64,000 nt of DNA, from assembly GCF_006363955.1 (NCBI RefSeq), contig NZ_CP040948.1:1426001-1490000 (forward strand), given 5' to 3'. This document shows positions 52,288-62,222 of this stretch, in pieces. This stretch comes from Methylophilus medardicus (lineage in GTDB: Bacteria > Pseudomonadota > Gammaproteobacteria > Burkholderiales > Methylophilaceae). The first letter of the stretch is position 1. Each line of letters starts with the position of its first letter. Below the pieces are notes generated by a model, which saw nothing but the letters and a program-made list of their open reading frames with translations, did no database searches and had not been told where the DNA came from. Made by a program: the position numbers and the translations under genes.

Positions 52288-53055
52288 CTAGTGCAGCACT
52301 TGTAACATGAGTTGTTGTGCGTCGATCAGCCAACGGCTGATCGGGCTCACTAGTGAGGGCAGACTTAACAACGTCATTAAAAAACCCACCGAAATCGTAA
52401 TCGGAAAGCCAATACCGAAAATATTGAATTGCGGTGCGGCTTTAGTTAACACCCCTAAAGCCATGTTGGTAATCAGCAAACTAGCAATCACCGGCAAGGC
52501 CAAGAGTAAGCCTTGCGAAAAAATATGCCCCCCTAACATCGCAATCGCCTGGCTGTTGAGTTGCCAATGTTCGAGCGTGATCGGCATCGTTTCAAAGCTT
52601 TGTAGCATAACCGCCACCACGATTAAATGTCCATCTAAACTCAAAAAGACCAACAAGGCCAGCATGGTCAGAAATTGTCCGATCGCGATGCTTTGGCCTT
52701 GCGCTTGTGGGTCATAAAAGCTGGCAAAGCCCAAGCCCATGCTCATCCCCATCATAAAGCCGGCCATTTCTACTGCGGTGAATAACAGACGCATGACAAA
52801 GCCCATGCTGATGCCAATCAAAAACTGCGCTAACAAGGACAGCATGCCCTGCCAGGACATGACCTCGATGGCGGGCACTTGTATGGCAGGCACAATCGCG
52901 AGTGTGATGACAAAACCAATGGCCAACTTGATGCGTTTAGGGATAGAGGGATGGCTGAACAACGGCACCACCGCAAGACAGCCGAGCACGCGCGTCAATG
53001 GCCACAATAATTGCACGATCCACTGTTGCAGATCAGATGCGTGGATAGTCAGCAT
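52288..53055 (-). CDS. fliR: Flagellar export gate protein FliR
   Basis: A 255-residue membrane protein with about six hydrophobic helices, including LLWPLTRVLGCLAVVPLFSH, FVITLAIVPAIQV and MLALLVFLSLDGHLIVVAVM. The family motif region RIKLAIGFVIT, the GMSMGLGFASFYDPQAQGQS loop and the FNIFGIGFPITISVGFLMTL block match FliR. It forms the export gate with FliP and FliQ. It is the last gene of the minus-strand fli block and follows fliQ by 12 bases. Confidence 0.95.
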   Translation of the reverse strand: MLTIHASDLQQWIVQLLWPLTRVLGCLAVVPLFSHPSIPKRIKLAIGFVITLAIVPAIQVPAIEVMSWQGMLSLLAQFLIGISMGFVMRLLFTAVEMAGFMMGMSMGLGFASFYDPQAQGQSIAIGQFLTMLALLVFLSLDGHLIVVAVMLQSFETMPITLEHWQLNSQAIAMLGGHIFSQGLLLALPVIASLLITNMALGVLTKAAPQFNIFGIGFPITISVGFLMTLLSLPSLVSPISRWLIDAQQLMLQVLH

Positions 53056-53067
53056 AGGCTAGGTGCG

Positions 53068-53337
53068 TTAATTCACCAGTTGCGGAATCATGGTAAATAT
53101 ATGACGCATATAATCAACCAATGTCATCAACATCCAGTGGCCGGCCAATAACAGCACGGCCATCACACCAACGAGCTTAGGAATAAACGACAAGGTTTGC
53201 TCGTTGATTTGGGTCGCTGCTTGAAAAATACTCACGATCAAACCGATCATCAATGCCGTACCAAGCACTGGCGCCGCGACGATCAAGGTGGTCTGCATCG
53301 CTTCACTACCTAGGGTTAAAACCTGTTCTGGACTCAT
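53068..53337 (-). CDS. fliQ: Flagellar export gate protein FliQ
   Basis: An 89-residue protein with two helices: TTLIVAAPVLGTALMIGLIV and LVGVMAVLLLAGHWMLMTLV. The connecting SIFQAATQINEQTLSFIPK segment is nearly invariant in FliQ. Length is exactly that of the family. It lies between fliP (44 bases upstream) and fliR. Confidence 0.96.
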   Translation of the reverse strand: MSPEQVLTLGSEAMQTTLIVAAPVLGTALMIGLIVSIFQAATQINEQTLSFIPKLVGVMAVLLLAGHWMLMTLVDYMRHIFTMIPQLVN

Positions 53338-53381
53338 TTTCTACTCCTAAAAAAACGATCGCTGGCGGCAAACACCTCGCC

Positions 53382-54149
53382 TTAAATGACAAAACTTTGC
53401 GCCAAGGATCCCAGTATCAACTGCCACCCATCCACCAGTACAAACAGCATAAGTTTAAAGGGCAGAGATACAATGGCCGGCGACACCATCATCATGCCCA
53501 TCGCCATCAAAATGCTGGCGACCACCATATCAATTATCAAAAATGGAATATAAATAGCAAAGCCAATCTGGAAAGCGGTTTTGAGTTCGCTCGTCATAAA
53601 AGCGGGCACCAGAATGCGCAGTGGGACCTCTTCAGGGGTTTGAATCGCTTCGGTGTGCGCCATGTTGGCAAACATGGCCAGGTCATTTTCACGCGTTTGT
53701 TTGAGCATAAAACCTTTGAGAGGCAACACGCCGCGTTCGAGGGCTTCTTGCATGGTGATTTTGCTTTCAGATAATGGCTGATAAGCATCGGCATAGATTT
53801 TGTCGAAGACGGGTCCCATGACAAAAAAGGTAATAAACAACGCCAAGCCGATCAATACTTGGTTTGAAGGCGCGGATTGCGTCCCTAAGGCCTGCCGCAG
53901 CAGAGACAACACGATCACGATGCGGGTAAAGCCCGTCATCATCAGCATCGCCGCCGGAATAAACGTCAACGATGTGAGTAAAATCAGCGTTTGCAGACTG
54001 AGTGTGTAATCTTGACCACCCGCAGCCGCCGGGGTCACCGTGCCAATCGGCAAGCCGCCAGCAGCGAGGGCAAATAACGGACAAGCCCACAGAAAAGCCG
54101 CAGGCAGTATCAACATCAACGTAGACTTTAAGGCAGAAACAACGCGCAT
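53382..54149 (-). CDS. fliP: Flagellar export gate protein FliP
   Basis: A 255-residue protein. The cleavable signal peptide [20 protein letters not shown] leads into periplasmic [40 protein letters not shown] and the hallmark [20 protein letters not shown], with [20 protein letters not shown] and [20 protein letters not shown] near the end. The ATG at 54149 gives the standard FliP start; longer in-frame starts to 54242 add residues absent from the family. Weak ribosome-binding site. FliP forms the core of the export channel. Confidence 0.93.
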   Translation of the reverse strand: MRVVSALKSTLMLILPAAFLWACPLFALAAGGLPIGTVTPAAAGGQDYTLSLQTLILLTSLTFIPAAMLMMTGFTRIVIVLSLLRQALGTQSAPSNQVLIGLALFITFFVMGPVFDKIYADAYQPLSESKITMQEALERGVLPLKGFMLKQTRENDLAMFANMAHTEAIQTPEEVPLRILVPAFMTSELKTAFQIGFAIYIPFLIIDMVVASILMAMGMMMVSPAIVSLPFKLMLFVLVDGWQLILGSLAQSFVI

Positions 54150-54260
54150 ATGGGGCACCCGAAACTGGCTCGCCACTGCTGAATGCAGGTACGAAACCAT
54201 CAATAAGTTAGGGCTATAGTACGCCAGAGATGGCGCAATCAAAGGCTAGAAGTGAGCCAC

Positions 54261-54782
54261 TCAAGGCTTGTTTTTGAGGGATTTGACGGTGTTTTGTAGG
54301 GTTGCTTGCATGGCTTGCTGCAGACGGATCGCAAAAGACGCATTTGGATCGATCGTTGCACTTGTTGCATTGGTCGTATTGGTCGCGGTGGCGATGGTAT
54401 CCTCTGCTGATGGGGTTGCTTGGACGGGATCTACCTCCCCCAGCGCGGTCATTTGACTGGCATTCAAGCCGATCACCAGCCAGCGGCCACCCACTTCAAG
54501 TACCACCACGCGCTCTCTCGGCCCCAGTTGCAAGCCACCCACCTGTTTGATAACCCCGCGCTGAGAGAGGGCCTGTCCCGGCAGGACGCGCCGTACTATC
54601 CAAGCAATCACGGCAATCACCAACAGCACAATGACTGTTCCAAACACCATCCGGCCCAGACTATCGCCCGTGGTCGGAGCAGCCATCGCTGTGGTTGCCG
54701 GCACGGTTGCCCACGCCTGCACACTGACGGTGAGGCTACTGAGCAAGCCGATAAAGCAGGCGCGGATGTGCTTAATGTGCAT
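54261..54782 (-). CDS. fliO: Flagellar biosynthesis protein FliO
   Basis: A 173-residue bitopic protein: an N-terminal hydrophobic signal-like stretch (ACFIGLLSSLTVSVQAWA), a periplasmic linker, one helix (MVFGTVIVLLVIAVIAWIVR) and a small cytoplasmic domain with GGLQLGPRERVVVLEVGGRW and LVIGLNASQMTALGEV. That is the FliO layout; it aids FliP assembly. The long Thr/Ala/Asn-rich tail is variable. ATG 54782 chosen; TTG 54788 is an alternative. A gap of about 111 bases separates it from fliP, larger than others in the operon. Confidence 0.9.
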   Translation of the reverse strand: MHIKHIRACFIGLLSSLTVSVQAWATVPATTAMAAPTTGDSLGRMVFGTVIVLLVIAVIAWIVRRVLPGQALSQRGVIKQVGGLQLGPRERVVVLEVGGRWLVIGLNASQMTALGEVDPVQATPSAEDTIATATNTTNATSATIDPNASFAIRLQQAMQATLQNTVKSLKNKP

Positions 54783-54797
54783 GGTCAACTGTCGTCT

Positions 54798-55283
54798 CTA
54801 ACGGTTTAATTTACGAATACGCTCAGCGGGGGTAATGATATCTGTCAAACGGATACCGAACTTATCATTCACCACCACCACTTCGCCTTGCGCAATCAAG
54901 CAACCGTTAACTAAAACGTCCATCGGCTCGCCGGCCATGCCATCTAGCTCAACCACGGAGCCTTGTGCCAGTTGCAACAGACTTTTAATTGAGATTTTTG
55001 TGCGACCGAGCTCAACCGTGAGCTGGACCGGGATATCCAAAATGAAATCAATATCATTCTGCGTACCCTCTAATTTATTGTTGGCACTGAATTCACTAAA
55101 AACCGCTGTTTTGCTGGTTTGCTCCTGTAACGCTGAGGATTCGGCCTGTGTTTGTTCTGCCAACGCGGCGCCCCAATCATCCTCAGCAATCGTTTGTACA
55201 TCACCGGGATCAGCCATCCCCATTGCAGCCGCGGCCGCACTTAAATCATCATCTGCACCGTTTGTGGCGGGATCCATAGCCAT
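54798..55283 (-). CDS. fliN: Flagellar motor switch protein FliN
   Basis: A 161-residue protein. The N-terminal 75 residues are Ala/Asp/Gln-rich and variable. The C-terminal SpoA domain carries DFILDIPVQLTVELGRTKIS, IKSLLQLAQGSVVELDGMAG, EPMDVLVNGCLIAQGEVVVV and NDKFGIRLTDIITPAERIRK, the most conserved FliN blocks. It forms the C-ring base. The start overlaps the fliM stop by one base (TAATG), so the two are translationally coupled. Confidence 0.96.
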   Translation of the reverse strand: MAMDPATNGADDDLSAAAAAMGMADPGDVQTIAEDDWGAALAEQTQAESSALQEQTSKTAVFSEFSANNKLEGTQNDIDFILDIPVQLTVELGRTKISIKSLLQLAQGSVVELDGMAGEPMDVLVNGCLIAQGEVVVVNDKFGIRLTDIITPAERIRKLNR

Positions 55284-56284
55284 TATGACTCTCCTTGTAA
55301 TTGCTCCTGACTACCGTCAGCGCGAATCAGCTTTTCAACCTTGAGGGCATATTGCCCGTTAAATACGCCATACCGACACTCCATCACTGGAATGTTATCA
55401 ATCTGACCTTCTATGCTATCGCTGATGTTGATGGGGATCACATCGCCCGCTTTCAGCTCGAGCAAATCTGCCACCGTTAACTTGCGCGTCGCCAGATTAG
55501 CCACAATCTCCACCTCGGCGGCCTGAATCTGTTGTGTCATCAATTTGACCCAGCGCTTATCTCCCCCCAGGTTTTCACCCTGCAACGGGGAGGTCAGCAA
55601 ATCTTTGATCGGCTCGACCATCGAATAAGGCACACAGAAGTGCATCTCACCGCTGTTGGGTCCGAGTTCGATATTGAAGGTAATCGCCACCACCACCTCA
55701 TTCGGCGTGGCAATGTTGGCAAACTGTGTGTTCATTTCAGAGCGCAAATATTCGAATTTAATCGGATACACTGGCGCCCATGATTTTTCGTATGCCTCGA
55801 ACATAATGTTGAGAATACGCTGAATGATGCGCTGCTCGGTGGCGGTGAAATCACGGCCCTCGACACGGGTATGAAAACGGCCATCGCCGCCAAACATATT
55901 ATCCACCACCAAAAACACCAGCGTGGGGTCGAGCACCAACACCCCTGTCCCGCGCAGCGGACTCATGTGGATTAAGTTCAGGTTGGTAGGCACAACGAGG
56001 TTACGGATAAAATCCGTGTATTTGATAATCCTGACCGGGCCGACAGAGACCTCTACCGTGCGGCGTAAAAAGTTAAATAACTCGACCCGCAACAAACGTG
56101 CATAACGTTCGTTGATCATCTCAAGCGTGGCCATGCGGCCACGCACAATGCGCTCTTGCGTCGCAAGGTTATAGTTACGAACACCAGACTCGTCCTTTTG
56201 CGACGCATCACTGTCGTCGTCACCATCGACGCCCTTGAGTAGCGCATCAATTTCGTCTTGTGATAAAAACTTGTCAGCTGACAT
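55283..56284 (-). CDS. fliM: Flagellar motor switch protein FliM
   Basis: A 333-residue switch protein. The CheY-P binding peptide LSQDEIDALLKGV (7-19) is at the N terminus. The middle CheC-like domain includes GRMATLEMINERYARLLRVE, a FIRNLVVPTNLNLIHMSPLR segment and VDNMFGGDGRFHTRVEGRDF, and a C-terminal SpoA domain ends it. Intact CheY-binding motif implies chemotactic switching. Coupled to fliN by overlap; 33 bases after fliL. Confidence 0.96.
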   Translation of the reverse strand: MSADKFLSQDEIDALLKGVDGDDDSDASQKDESGVRNYNLATQERIVRGRMATLEMINERYARLLRVELFNFLRRTVEVSVGPVRIIKYTDFIRNLVVPTNLNLIHMSPLRGTGVLVLDPTLVFLVVDNMFGGDGRFHTRVEGRDFTATEQRIIQRILNIMFEAYEKSWAPVYPIKFEYLRSEMNTQFANIATPNEVVVAITFNIELGPNSGEMHFCVPYSMVEPIKDLLTSPLQGENLGGDKRWVKLMTQQIQAAEVEIVANLATRKLTVADLLELKAGDVIPINISDSIEGQIDNIPVMECRYGVFNGQYALKVEKLIRADGSQEQLQGES

Positions 56285-56317
56285 GATGATTCACTTTAAA
56301 TAAGCAGACCCATAAAA

Positions 56318-56908
56318 TCATTGAATCACAAACGAGGTAAACAGCACTTGAGTGATCTTTAACGGCTTACCGTGTCCGCCCAAAGGCTTTTTCAGTTCAG
56401 TGAGTAATTCTTCACTCAATTGTGCTTTGCCTTCTGGCGTTGCAATATCAGAGGCTTTTTTACTGGTCAGCAGTAACAGGACTCGGTTACGCAAAGCAGG
56501 CATTTGCGTCTTTAATTTTTCTGCCAGCTCCGCGCCTTTCACTTCCATGGTCAAATCCAGTTGCAAAAACTTATCATCCGGATCGGGCAATAAATTGACC
56601 GTGAATGTTTCAAAAGGCACAAAAGTGAGTGCAGTTTTAGGATCGGCGTGACCACCAGATTCCTCGGCGGCCTCCTCCTCACCAGCCTCTTCTTCAGCGG
56701 CGCCTTCTTCATGGCCCTCATCTTTTTCAGCTTTTTCACCGTGCTTGTCTTTGGCTTGGTGCGCGTCTGGCTTCTTCATCAAAAAGAATGCAGCCGCACC
56801 ACCCCCGCCAGCCAATGCCAGCACGACGGCCAGAATGACGATGAGTTTTTTCTTGGATTTTGGGGCCGCTTCTGCGGACCCTTCTGCTTTAGCCGGTTCT
56901 TGAGCCAT
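56318..56908 (-). CDS. fliL: Flagellar stator-associated protein FliL
   Basis: A 196-residue single-pass protein. The cytoplasmic tail is basic (KSKKK), followed by one helix (LIVILAVVLALAGGGGAAAF), then an unusual linker of about 40 residues made of Glu, Lys, His, Gly and Ala, and the periplasmic FliL domain FVPFETFTVNLLPDPDDKFL, DLTMEVKGAELAEKLKTQMP and LKITQVLFTSFVIQ. FliL surrounds the stator and supports torque. The acidic, His-containing linker is longer than in E. coli FliL (154 residues in total). Follows fliK after 146 bases, so it may have its own promoter. Confidence 0.93.
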   Translation of the reverse strand: MAQEPAKAEGSAEAAPKSKKKLIVILAVVLALAGGGGAAAFFLMKKPDAHQAKDKHGEKAEKDEGHEEGAAEEEAGEEEAAEESGGHADPKTALTFVPFETFTVNLLPDPDDKFLQLDLTMEVKGAELAEKLKTQMPALRNRVLLLLTSKKASDIATPEGKAQLSEELLTELKKPLGGHGKPLKITQVLFTSFVIQ

Positions 56909-57054
56909 GACACAAACCTTTCTTACGTGAAACCTTAAGTGTTTATGGTGCCATTATGCGTAAAACCACGGGCGGGAGATTGACGGATAAAAGGGTAAAT
57001 TCAGCGCTTAATCAAGCGTTACATCTGCAGGCAGCCCAAAGGCCGCCTACGTAT

Positions 57055-58446
57055 TTAAACAAACGTATCTACCAATCCGCGATGGACGCTGGTTGGCACG
57101 GCTTGCGCGGTGATTAAAGGTTCGGCCGTTTCGGCATTAACGATAGACTGTCCACGCTGACGCGGGGTGCTTTGTTGCTCAAAATGTTGTTGCGCCTGCT
57201 GACCATCGCCCACAAAGGTTTGGCCCAGTTGTAACCCTTGTGACTGCATACGATCACGTAGATCTTGCATGCCATCTTCAAGCGCCTGACGCACCACAGG
57301 GTTATCGGTAATAAAACTGGTATTCACAGACTGATTGTCGACGGCTAGAACCACTTGAATCGGACCGAGATCTGGTGGGGACAGCGTCAGGCTGGCGACT
57401 TCATCGCCGCTACTCACCATATTCATCACATGCTGATTCATGGCTGTTTGCCAGCGCTCGTTGCCAAAGGGGGTAGCCAGCTGTGACGTCATGACACTAC
57501 TACTCTGCGCAATGCCTGCAGCGCTCAGCCAAGCGCTATTGCTCAGCGCTTGTGCGGCTGGCTGAGACACCATATTCAAAGCATCCGCCTGAGGATTCGA
57601 TCCCCGTGCCTCATTGGATGCTGACGGGCGTCCATTAAGTGCTGTGGCCTCAGCCAATAATTTTGCATTGGCGACGGTTTCAGAAACACCCACCAGTTCA
57701 GTGTCGGTACCTGCCTGCGCGTTGCTCCCCAGCAGTTGTTTGAAATCAACGGATGGATCTTGTGTCTCTTCTTGGACAGACGGCGCCACCGGCGGCTGCA
57801 ATCGATCTGGTTTCTCAGTCACCTCAGTATTCAATGACAAAGCACTAGCATCCAGACCTGTCAGTTGCTCGCTATCAGCGGGGAGCGCAGACATTGCTGC
57901 GGAAAATTCTGTTTTGGTGGGTGGTTCGCTGGCAGGTGCCACGGGGCGCATGGCAATCATGCTTTGCATCCATGGCGTGATCCCACTGGGCAGTGGCTCA
58001 TTGGTTGCCAGTTCTGCCAGCAAGCGTTTTTTGCGCTCTTGCGCCGTCTCCACCTGTGCGGTATCCACTTTCACAGCAGCGTGGGTGGCAGCGTCAGGGA
58101 TCATCTCTAAATTGTCAGTCGTATCTGCAATCGCTAAGCTGTCTTGATCACTGGCGATGGGTTTGTCGTCTCCATCCGTCTCCACCACCCGTGCGTTCGT
58201 ATTGGTTGTAGCGGCTTGCGTCGTCTCGGTTGCTGCGGGCTTGGAGGCAGGCTCGCTTGGTTGCGCATTGGCTTGTTGAGGCGCTGGCTGCGCTGGTTTG
58301 CTGTTCTGTTGCATCTGCTTACGCAAGGCCAGTGCAAAAGCATCGGTATTGCTGTTGATAGAGGGCGGTGACACCGGATTCGCAGCGGCCGTTTTCACGG
58401 CATCTGCGCCCATATTCAGTAAAGTTGCGGATTGCAAAAACGCCAT
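57055..58446 (-). CDS. fliK: Flagellar hook-length control protein FliK
   Basis: A 463-residue protein. The long N-terminal ruler region is rich in Ala, Gln, Pro and Thr (QQNSKPAQPAPQQANAQPSE type). The C-terminal Flg_hook domain at about 330-410 has SLTLSPPDLGPIQVVLAVDN and VRQALEDGMQDLRDRMQSQG, the motifs that contact FlhB to switch export specificity. Length is in the normal range (405 in Salmonella), so a slightly longer hook is possible. 24 bases after fliJ. A GGCAGCC-CAAA-GGCCGCC imperfect hairpin lies just after its stop (about 57030-57049). Confidence 0.92.
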   Translation of the reverse strand: MAFLQSATLLNMGADAVKTAAANPVSPPSINSNTDAFALALRKQMQQNSKPAQPAPQQANAQPSEPASKPAATETTQAATTNTNARVVETDGDDKPIASDQDSLAIADTTDNLEMIPDAATHAAVKVDTAQVETAQERKKRLLAELATNEPLPSGITPWMQSMIAMRPVAPASEPPTKTEFSAAMSALPADSEQLTGLDASALSLNTEVTEKPDRLQPPVAPSVQEETQDPSVDFKQLLGSNAQAGTDTELVGVSETVANAKLLAEATALNGRPSASNEARGSNPQADALNMVSQPAAQALSNSAWLSAAGIAQSSSVMTSQLATPFGNERWQTAMNQHVMNMVSSGDEVASLTLSPPDLGPIQVVLAVDNQSVNTSFITDNPVVRQALEDGMQDLRDRMQSQGLQLGQTFVGDGQQAQQHFEQQSTPRQRGQSIVNAETAEPLITAQAVPTSVHRGLVDTFV

Positions 58447-58470
58447 ATCACACTCCCGTTCAAGGCTTGT

Positions 58471-58917
58471 TTACACACGTGCGCGTTTGGCACGGCTGGC
58501 AAATTCATCCATCAGTTTTTGATCACGTTTACCTTCAACTTTTGCTTGTTGCGTCTCGGCCCGCGTCATCAATACTTCAAAAGATTTTTGTTTGCGCTGT
58601 TTTTCCTGCAAAAGCTGTCGTTTGTGCACAACATTTGCTTGGCATTGTTCGATTTGAGCATTTTGACTGCGCACGGCCAATTCCAATTGCGAGAAAAAGC
58701 CCTGAAAATTACGGTATAAATCCGCTTTGAGCCCTTTTTGCGAGGCGTTTTGCCATTGCTGCTCATATTCTTGCTGGTATTGTTCCAACATGGTGCGTTG
58801 TTGCTGTGCCTGCTCGAGTTGCTGCATGGCTTGGGCTAACGCTTGCATGGCTTCATCTACCGCATCCGAGGCGAGCTGGATGAGCAAGGTAAGTGTTTGT
58901 GTCGACTGTTTGGCCAT
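58471..58917 (-). CDS. fliJ: Flagellar export coiled-coil protein FliJ
   Basis: A 148-residue, almost fully helical protein: LTLLIQLASDAVDEAMQALA followed by Gln-rich heptads, then KRQKSFEVLMTRAETQQAKV and the C-terminal RDQKLMDEFASRAKRARV, the conserved FliJ end. It is the central stalk in the FliI ring, analogous to F1 gamma. 17 bases after fliI. Start ATG 58917, which matches the family's short N terminus. Confidence 0.93.
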   Translation of the reverse strand: MAKQSTQTLTLLIQLASDAVDEAMQALAQAMQQLEQAQQQRTMLEQYQQEYEQQWQNASQKGLKADLYRNFQGFFSQLELAVRSQNAQIEQCQANVVHKRQLLQEKQRKQKSFEVLMTRAETQQAKVEGKRDQKLMDEFASRAKRARV

Positions 58918-58934
58918 CCGTGATTAATTCCGCA

Positions 58935-60503
58935 TCAAGAAACCGTTTGCGCTAATTGTTGCAAACTAGCCTGCATGTAGGCACTCTCATCCACATCCTG
59001 CTGTAAAAAGGCGTTGATTTGATCGCGCTTTTTAATTGCGATATCTAGCATCGGGTCTGAGCCGGGCTGATATGCGCCCACTGCAATCAAATCTTGGTTA
59101 CGCAAATAGCGTGAGTACAATTGCTTTAGCAAGCGCGCTGCCTGCTGGTGCTCTTTACTGGTGATGTTGTGCATGGCTCGACTGATCGATTGCTCGATAT
59201 CAATGGCCGGGTAATGACCACTCTCGGCCAGGGTACGGTTAAGCACGATATGACCATCCAAAATCGCCCTTGCTGAATCGGCAATCGGGTCTTGCTGATC
59301 GTCGCCTTCGGTCAACACGGTATAAAAAGCGGTAATAGAACCCTCGCCTCTGGCGCCATTACCGGTGCGCTCAACCAGCGCAGGCAATTTTGCAAATACA
59401 GAAGGGGGATAGCCCTTGGTGGCCGGCGGCTCACCAATGGCCAGCGCAATTTCACGCTGCGCCATGGCATATCGGGTCAGGGAATCCATAATCAACAATA
59501 CGTTTTTGCCTTGCTGGCGAAACCGCTCGGCAATCGCGGTCGCATAATTAGCGCCTTGTAAACGCATCAGCGCCGAGACGTCGGCTGGCGCGGCAACCAC
59601 CACCGAGCGTGCCAAGCCCTCAGGCCCTAAAATCTGTTCAATAAACTCTTGTACTTCACGACCCCGTTCACCGATGAGGCCCACCACAATCACATCTGCG
59701 GTGGTATAGCGCGCCATCATGCCGAGCAATACGCTTTTGCCCACCCCTGAACCGGCAAAGAGGCCGAGGCGCTGGCCGCGGCCAACCGTCAACATGGCGT
59801 TGATTGCCCGGACGCCCACATCCAGCGTATCTTCGATGGGTGCGCGCATTAACGGGTTAATGACCCGACCAGCTAGGGGGGCGGTTTCATCTGTCGAAAT
59901 CGGGCCTAAATTATCTAATGGGTTACCTGCTGCATCGACCACCCGGCCTAACAAACAATCGCCCACGGGAAAATGTCGTGCACGATCTTGTGCACGGCGG
60001 CGTGGCGGACGCCCAAATTGCGGCTTCGGCAAGGTTTCCATGATGTCCATGCTAAACACTTTTGCGCCCGGTACGACCCCATCCACGGCGGACTGCGGCA
60101 TCAATAATAAATTCTCACCGTCAAAGCCGACGACTTCGGCTTCCACACGGCCACCGTCTTGCAAGGGAATATAACAGGCACCGCCAATGGGCATTTTGAT
60201 ACCGGTCGCCACCATGATGAGGCCGGTGACTTTGACGATACGCCCGGCAACCTCTAGCGGTTCCACCAAATGCACCAGTTCTCGGCAATCCTTCAGGTAG
60301 CTTTGCCAGCGCTGTAGATGGACGTTATTGCTAGCAGTCGTTGCAGACTGACTATCAGGACCAGTGGATGGTAACGCTGCAGCAATAACAGCCGCATCTG
60401 GATGGGACGCCGTGTCGCTGGCGTTGCCCAAGTCGGCGTAGCCCAAGTCGGCTTCATCCACTAAGGCGGGGCTAGTCTCTAAGGCGATATTCGGTTCGGT
60501 CAT
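58935..60503 (-). CDS. fliI: Flagellum-specific ATPase FliI
   Basis: A 522-residue type III export ATPase. Walker A AGSGVGKS carries Lys256, then [36 protein letters not shown] (Walker B) and [20 protein letters not shown]. The first 60 residues are an acidic Ala/Ser/Asp-rich extension not found in E. coli FliI (457 residues); the first helix that binds FliH normally starts at the N terminus, so the extension is unusual. No strong ribosome-binding site marks the ATG at 60503, so a later start is possible but no ATG occurs before the conserved part. Between fliH and fliJ. Confidence 0.94.
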   Translation of the reverse strand: MTEPNIALETSPALVDEADLGYADLGNASDTASHPDAAVIAAALPSTGPDSQSATTASNNVHLQRWQSYLKDCRELVHLVEPLEVAGRIVKVTGLIMVATGIKMPIGGACYIPLQDGGRVEAEVVGFDGENLLLMPQSAVDGVVPGAKVFSMDIMETLPKPQFGRPPRRRAQDRARHFPVGDCLLGRVVDAAGNPLDNLGPISTDETAPLAGRVINPLMRAPIEDTLDVGVRAINAMLTVGRGQRLGLFAGSGVGKSVLLGMMARYTTADVIVVGLIGERGREVQEFIEQILGPEGLARSVVVAAPADVSALMRLQGANYATAIAERFRQQGKNVLLIMDSLTRYAMAQREIALAIGEPPATKGYPPSVFAKLPALVERTGNGARGEGSITAFYTVLTEGDDQQDPIADSARAILDGHIVLNRTLAESGHYPAIDIEQSISRAMHNITSKEHQQAARLLKQLYSRYLRNQDLIAVGAYQPGSDPMLDIAIKKRDQINAFLQQDVDESAYMQASLQQLAQTVS

Positions 60504-60539
60504 GTGGCAGCAATCAAGGTCGGTGCATGGAGAAGTGGT

Positions 60540-61196
60540 TTATTCGTAGCTGTGCCAGTTGTCCAATTGAGATAAGCCTTGTACCAGACGTTTCCAGCGC
60601 GTCTCGTTACTGGCATCAATTTGATTTTCGGCGGTTTCAACCAAGCAGCCGCCGCGCTCAATTTGGTTATCTTCTAACAACTGCCAGCCCTGCTCTTTGA
60701 GCTGCTCGCCGAGATGGGTACGTAAAATTTTGGCATCTTCGTGATGCACAATCAGCCTAGCCGGCTGTTTGACCTGTGGCAGATAATGCATCGCATCGAG
60801 CACCACAGGAATCACCGCTTGCGGATCCAACTGCAATTTGGTTTTCATCATGGCTTTGGCAAGATCCAGCGCCAAACTCAGTACAGACTCAGCCACAATC
60901 ACATCCTGCATGGCCAGGGCTTGCTGAAAGCTAGTGATCATTTGCGATAACTGCTGCCGCTCGGTTTCAATTTGAGTCTGTGCGTGCGACATGCCATCGC
61001 CATAACCCGTTTTGAACCCTGCCTCATAGGCTTCTTGTCTGACCTGTTTCAGAATGCCGCTAACCGTGCGTGCATTTTCTTCGGCTTGCTCGCGCTCACG
61101 CTTCACGCGTTCACTAGAGATGGTGTCATCAAAACTGGCCATTTCCCAGCGTTGATAGGCGCTCATTTGTTCTTTCGGAATTGCAGAAGCTACCAT
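60540..61196 (-). CDS. fliH: Flagellar export ATPase regulator FliH
   Basis: A 218-residue protein: YQRWEMASFDD near the N terminus (the FlhA/FliN-binding Trp region), a charged helical part with an A/GxxxG-type run (EAYEAGFKTGYGDGMSHAQT), and the C-terminal FliI-binding domain ending ASNETRWKRLVQGL. It tethers and restrains FliI. AAGGAAAG precedes the ATG. 36 bases before fliI, 24 after fliG. Confidence 0.93.
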   Translation of the reverse strand: MVASAIPKEQMSAYQRWEMASFDDTISSERVKREREQAEENARTVSGILKQVRQEAYEAGFKTGYGDGMSHAQTQIETERQQLSQMITSFQQALAMQDVIVAESVLSLALDLAKAMMKTKLQLDPQAVIPVVLDAMHYLPQVKQPARLIVHHEDAKILRTHLGEQLKEQGWQLLEDNQIERGGCLVETAENQIDASNETRWKRLVQGLSQLDNWHSYE

Positions 61197-61220
61197 ACGA
61201 CACTTTCCTTATAAAACTTG

Positions 61221-62219
61221 CTAGACATATTGCTCACTGTCGCCTTTACCCGCCAGCATGATCTGACCTTCATCTGATAAACGGCGCACAATCTGCAAAA
61301 TCTGTTTTTGTTGTCCTTCGACTTCTGACAACTTGACTGGACCGCGACTTTCTAGATCTTCACGCATCATGTCAGCCGCTCTTGACGACATATTGCGGAA
61401 GAATTTTTCTTTCATTTCATCCGACGTCCCTTTAAGCGCAACAATCAGCATGTCGGACTGGACTTCGCGCAACAGCACTTGTATGCCACGATCATCGATC
61501 TCCATAATGTTGTCGAAGACAAACATCTGATCCATGATTTGCTGCGCCATATTGTCGTCATAACTTTTGAGGCCATCCATTAGCTTGGCTTCATGTTCCC
61601 CGCTGATATAGTTCATGATCTCAGCGGCCGTTTTCACCCCGCCGATGGCTTGCCGTTTGAGGTTATCGTTACCGGCCAACATTTTCAGCATGCCTTCATT
61701 GAGCTCACGTAAGGCGGTCGGTTTGATACTGTCTAGGGTCGCAATACGTAAAATCACGTCTTGGCGTAAGCGTTCAGTAAAATGACCCAAAATCTCAGCC
61801 GACTGGTCAGGCTCTAGGTGCGACAAAATGGTCGCAATAATTTGCGGATGCTCGTTCTTGATGAAATCAGCCACACTAAAGGCATCCATCCATTTCAAGC
61901 TCTCAATACCGGCGGCATCCTGAGATTGCGGAATCCGGTTGAGCAGATTGGACGCTTTGTCGTCGCCAAACGCCTTAATCAGCACCGAGCGGATATAACT
62001 ATCCGAGTCCAAGCCAAAATCACTGCTGCTGGCAAAGTCAATCATGAACTTTTCAAGCACCTGTTCGACCTCTTCACGTGGGACCGGCTTCATGGAGGCC
62101 ATGACAATCCCCAGCCGCTGCACTTCTTTCGGTGACAGATGCTTCATGACCTCGGCAGCCTCATCCTCACCAAGCGCCAGCATCAAAATTGCACTTTTAT
62201 TTAAACCTTCATCACTCAT
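61221..62219 (-). CDS. fliG: Flagellar motor switch protein FliG
   Basis: A 332-residue switch protein (331 in E. coli): KSAILMLALGEDEAAEVMKH at the start, EHPQIIATILSHLEPDQSAE in the middle ARM domain, and the torque helix region DDRGIQVLLREVQSDMLIVA and SSRAADMMREDLESRGPVKL at the C terminus with the charged residues that meet MotA. Start is 3 bases after the fliF stop, so the two are tightly coupled. All three domains appear intact. Confidence 0.97.
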   Translation of the reverse strand: MSDEGLNKSAILMLALGEDEAAEVMKHLSPKEVQRLGIVMASMKPVPREEVEQVLEKFMIDFASSSDFGLDSDSYIRSVLIKAFGDDKASNLLNRIPQSQDAAGIESLKWMDAFSVADFIKNEHPQIIATILSHLEPDQSAEILGHFTERLRQDVILRIATLDSIKPTALRELNEGMLKMLAGNDNLKRQAIGGVKTAAEIMNYISGEHEAKLMDGLKSYDDNMAQQIMDQMFVFDNIMEIDDRGIQVLLREVQSDMLIVALKGTSDEMKEKFFRNMSSRAADMMREDLESRGPVKLSEVEGQQKQILQIVRRLSDEGQIMLAGKGDSEQYV

Positions 62220-62222
62220 GCA

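Noticed and set aside
53253-53774. 173-residue plus-strand open frame over fliQ/fliP
   Set aside because: Composition (His/Gln/Arg-rich) is that of an antisense shadow; both fliQ and fliP opposite it are unmistakable.
57614-58147. 177-residue plus-strand open frame over fliK
   Set aside because: Antisense shadow of a Ser/Ala-rich coding region; no start signal and no domain.
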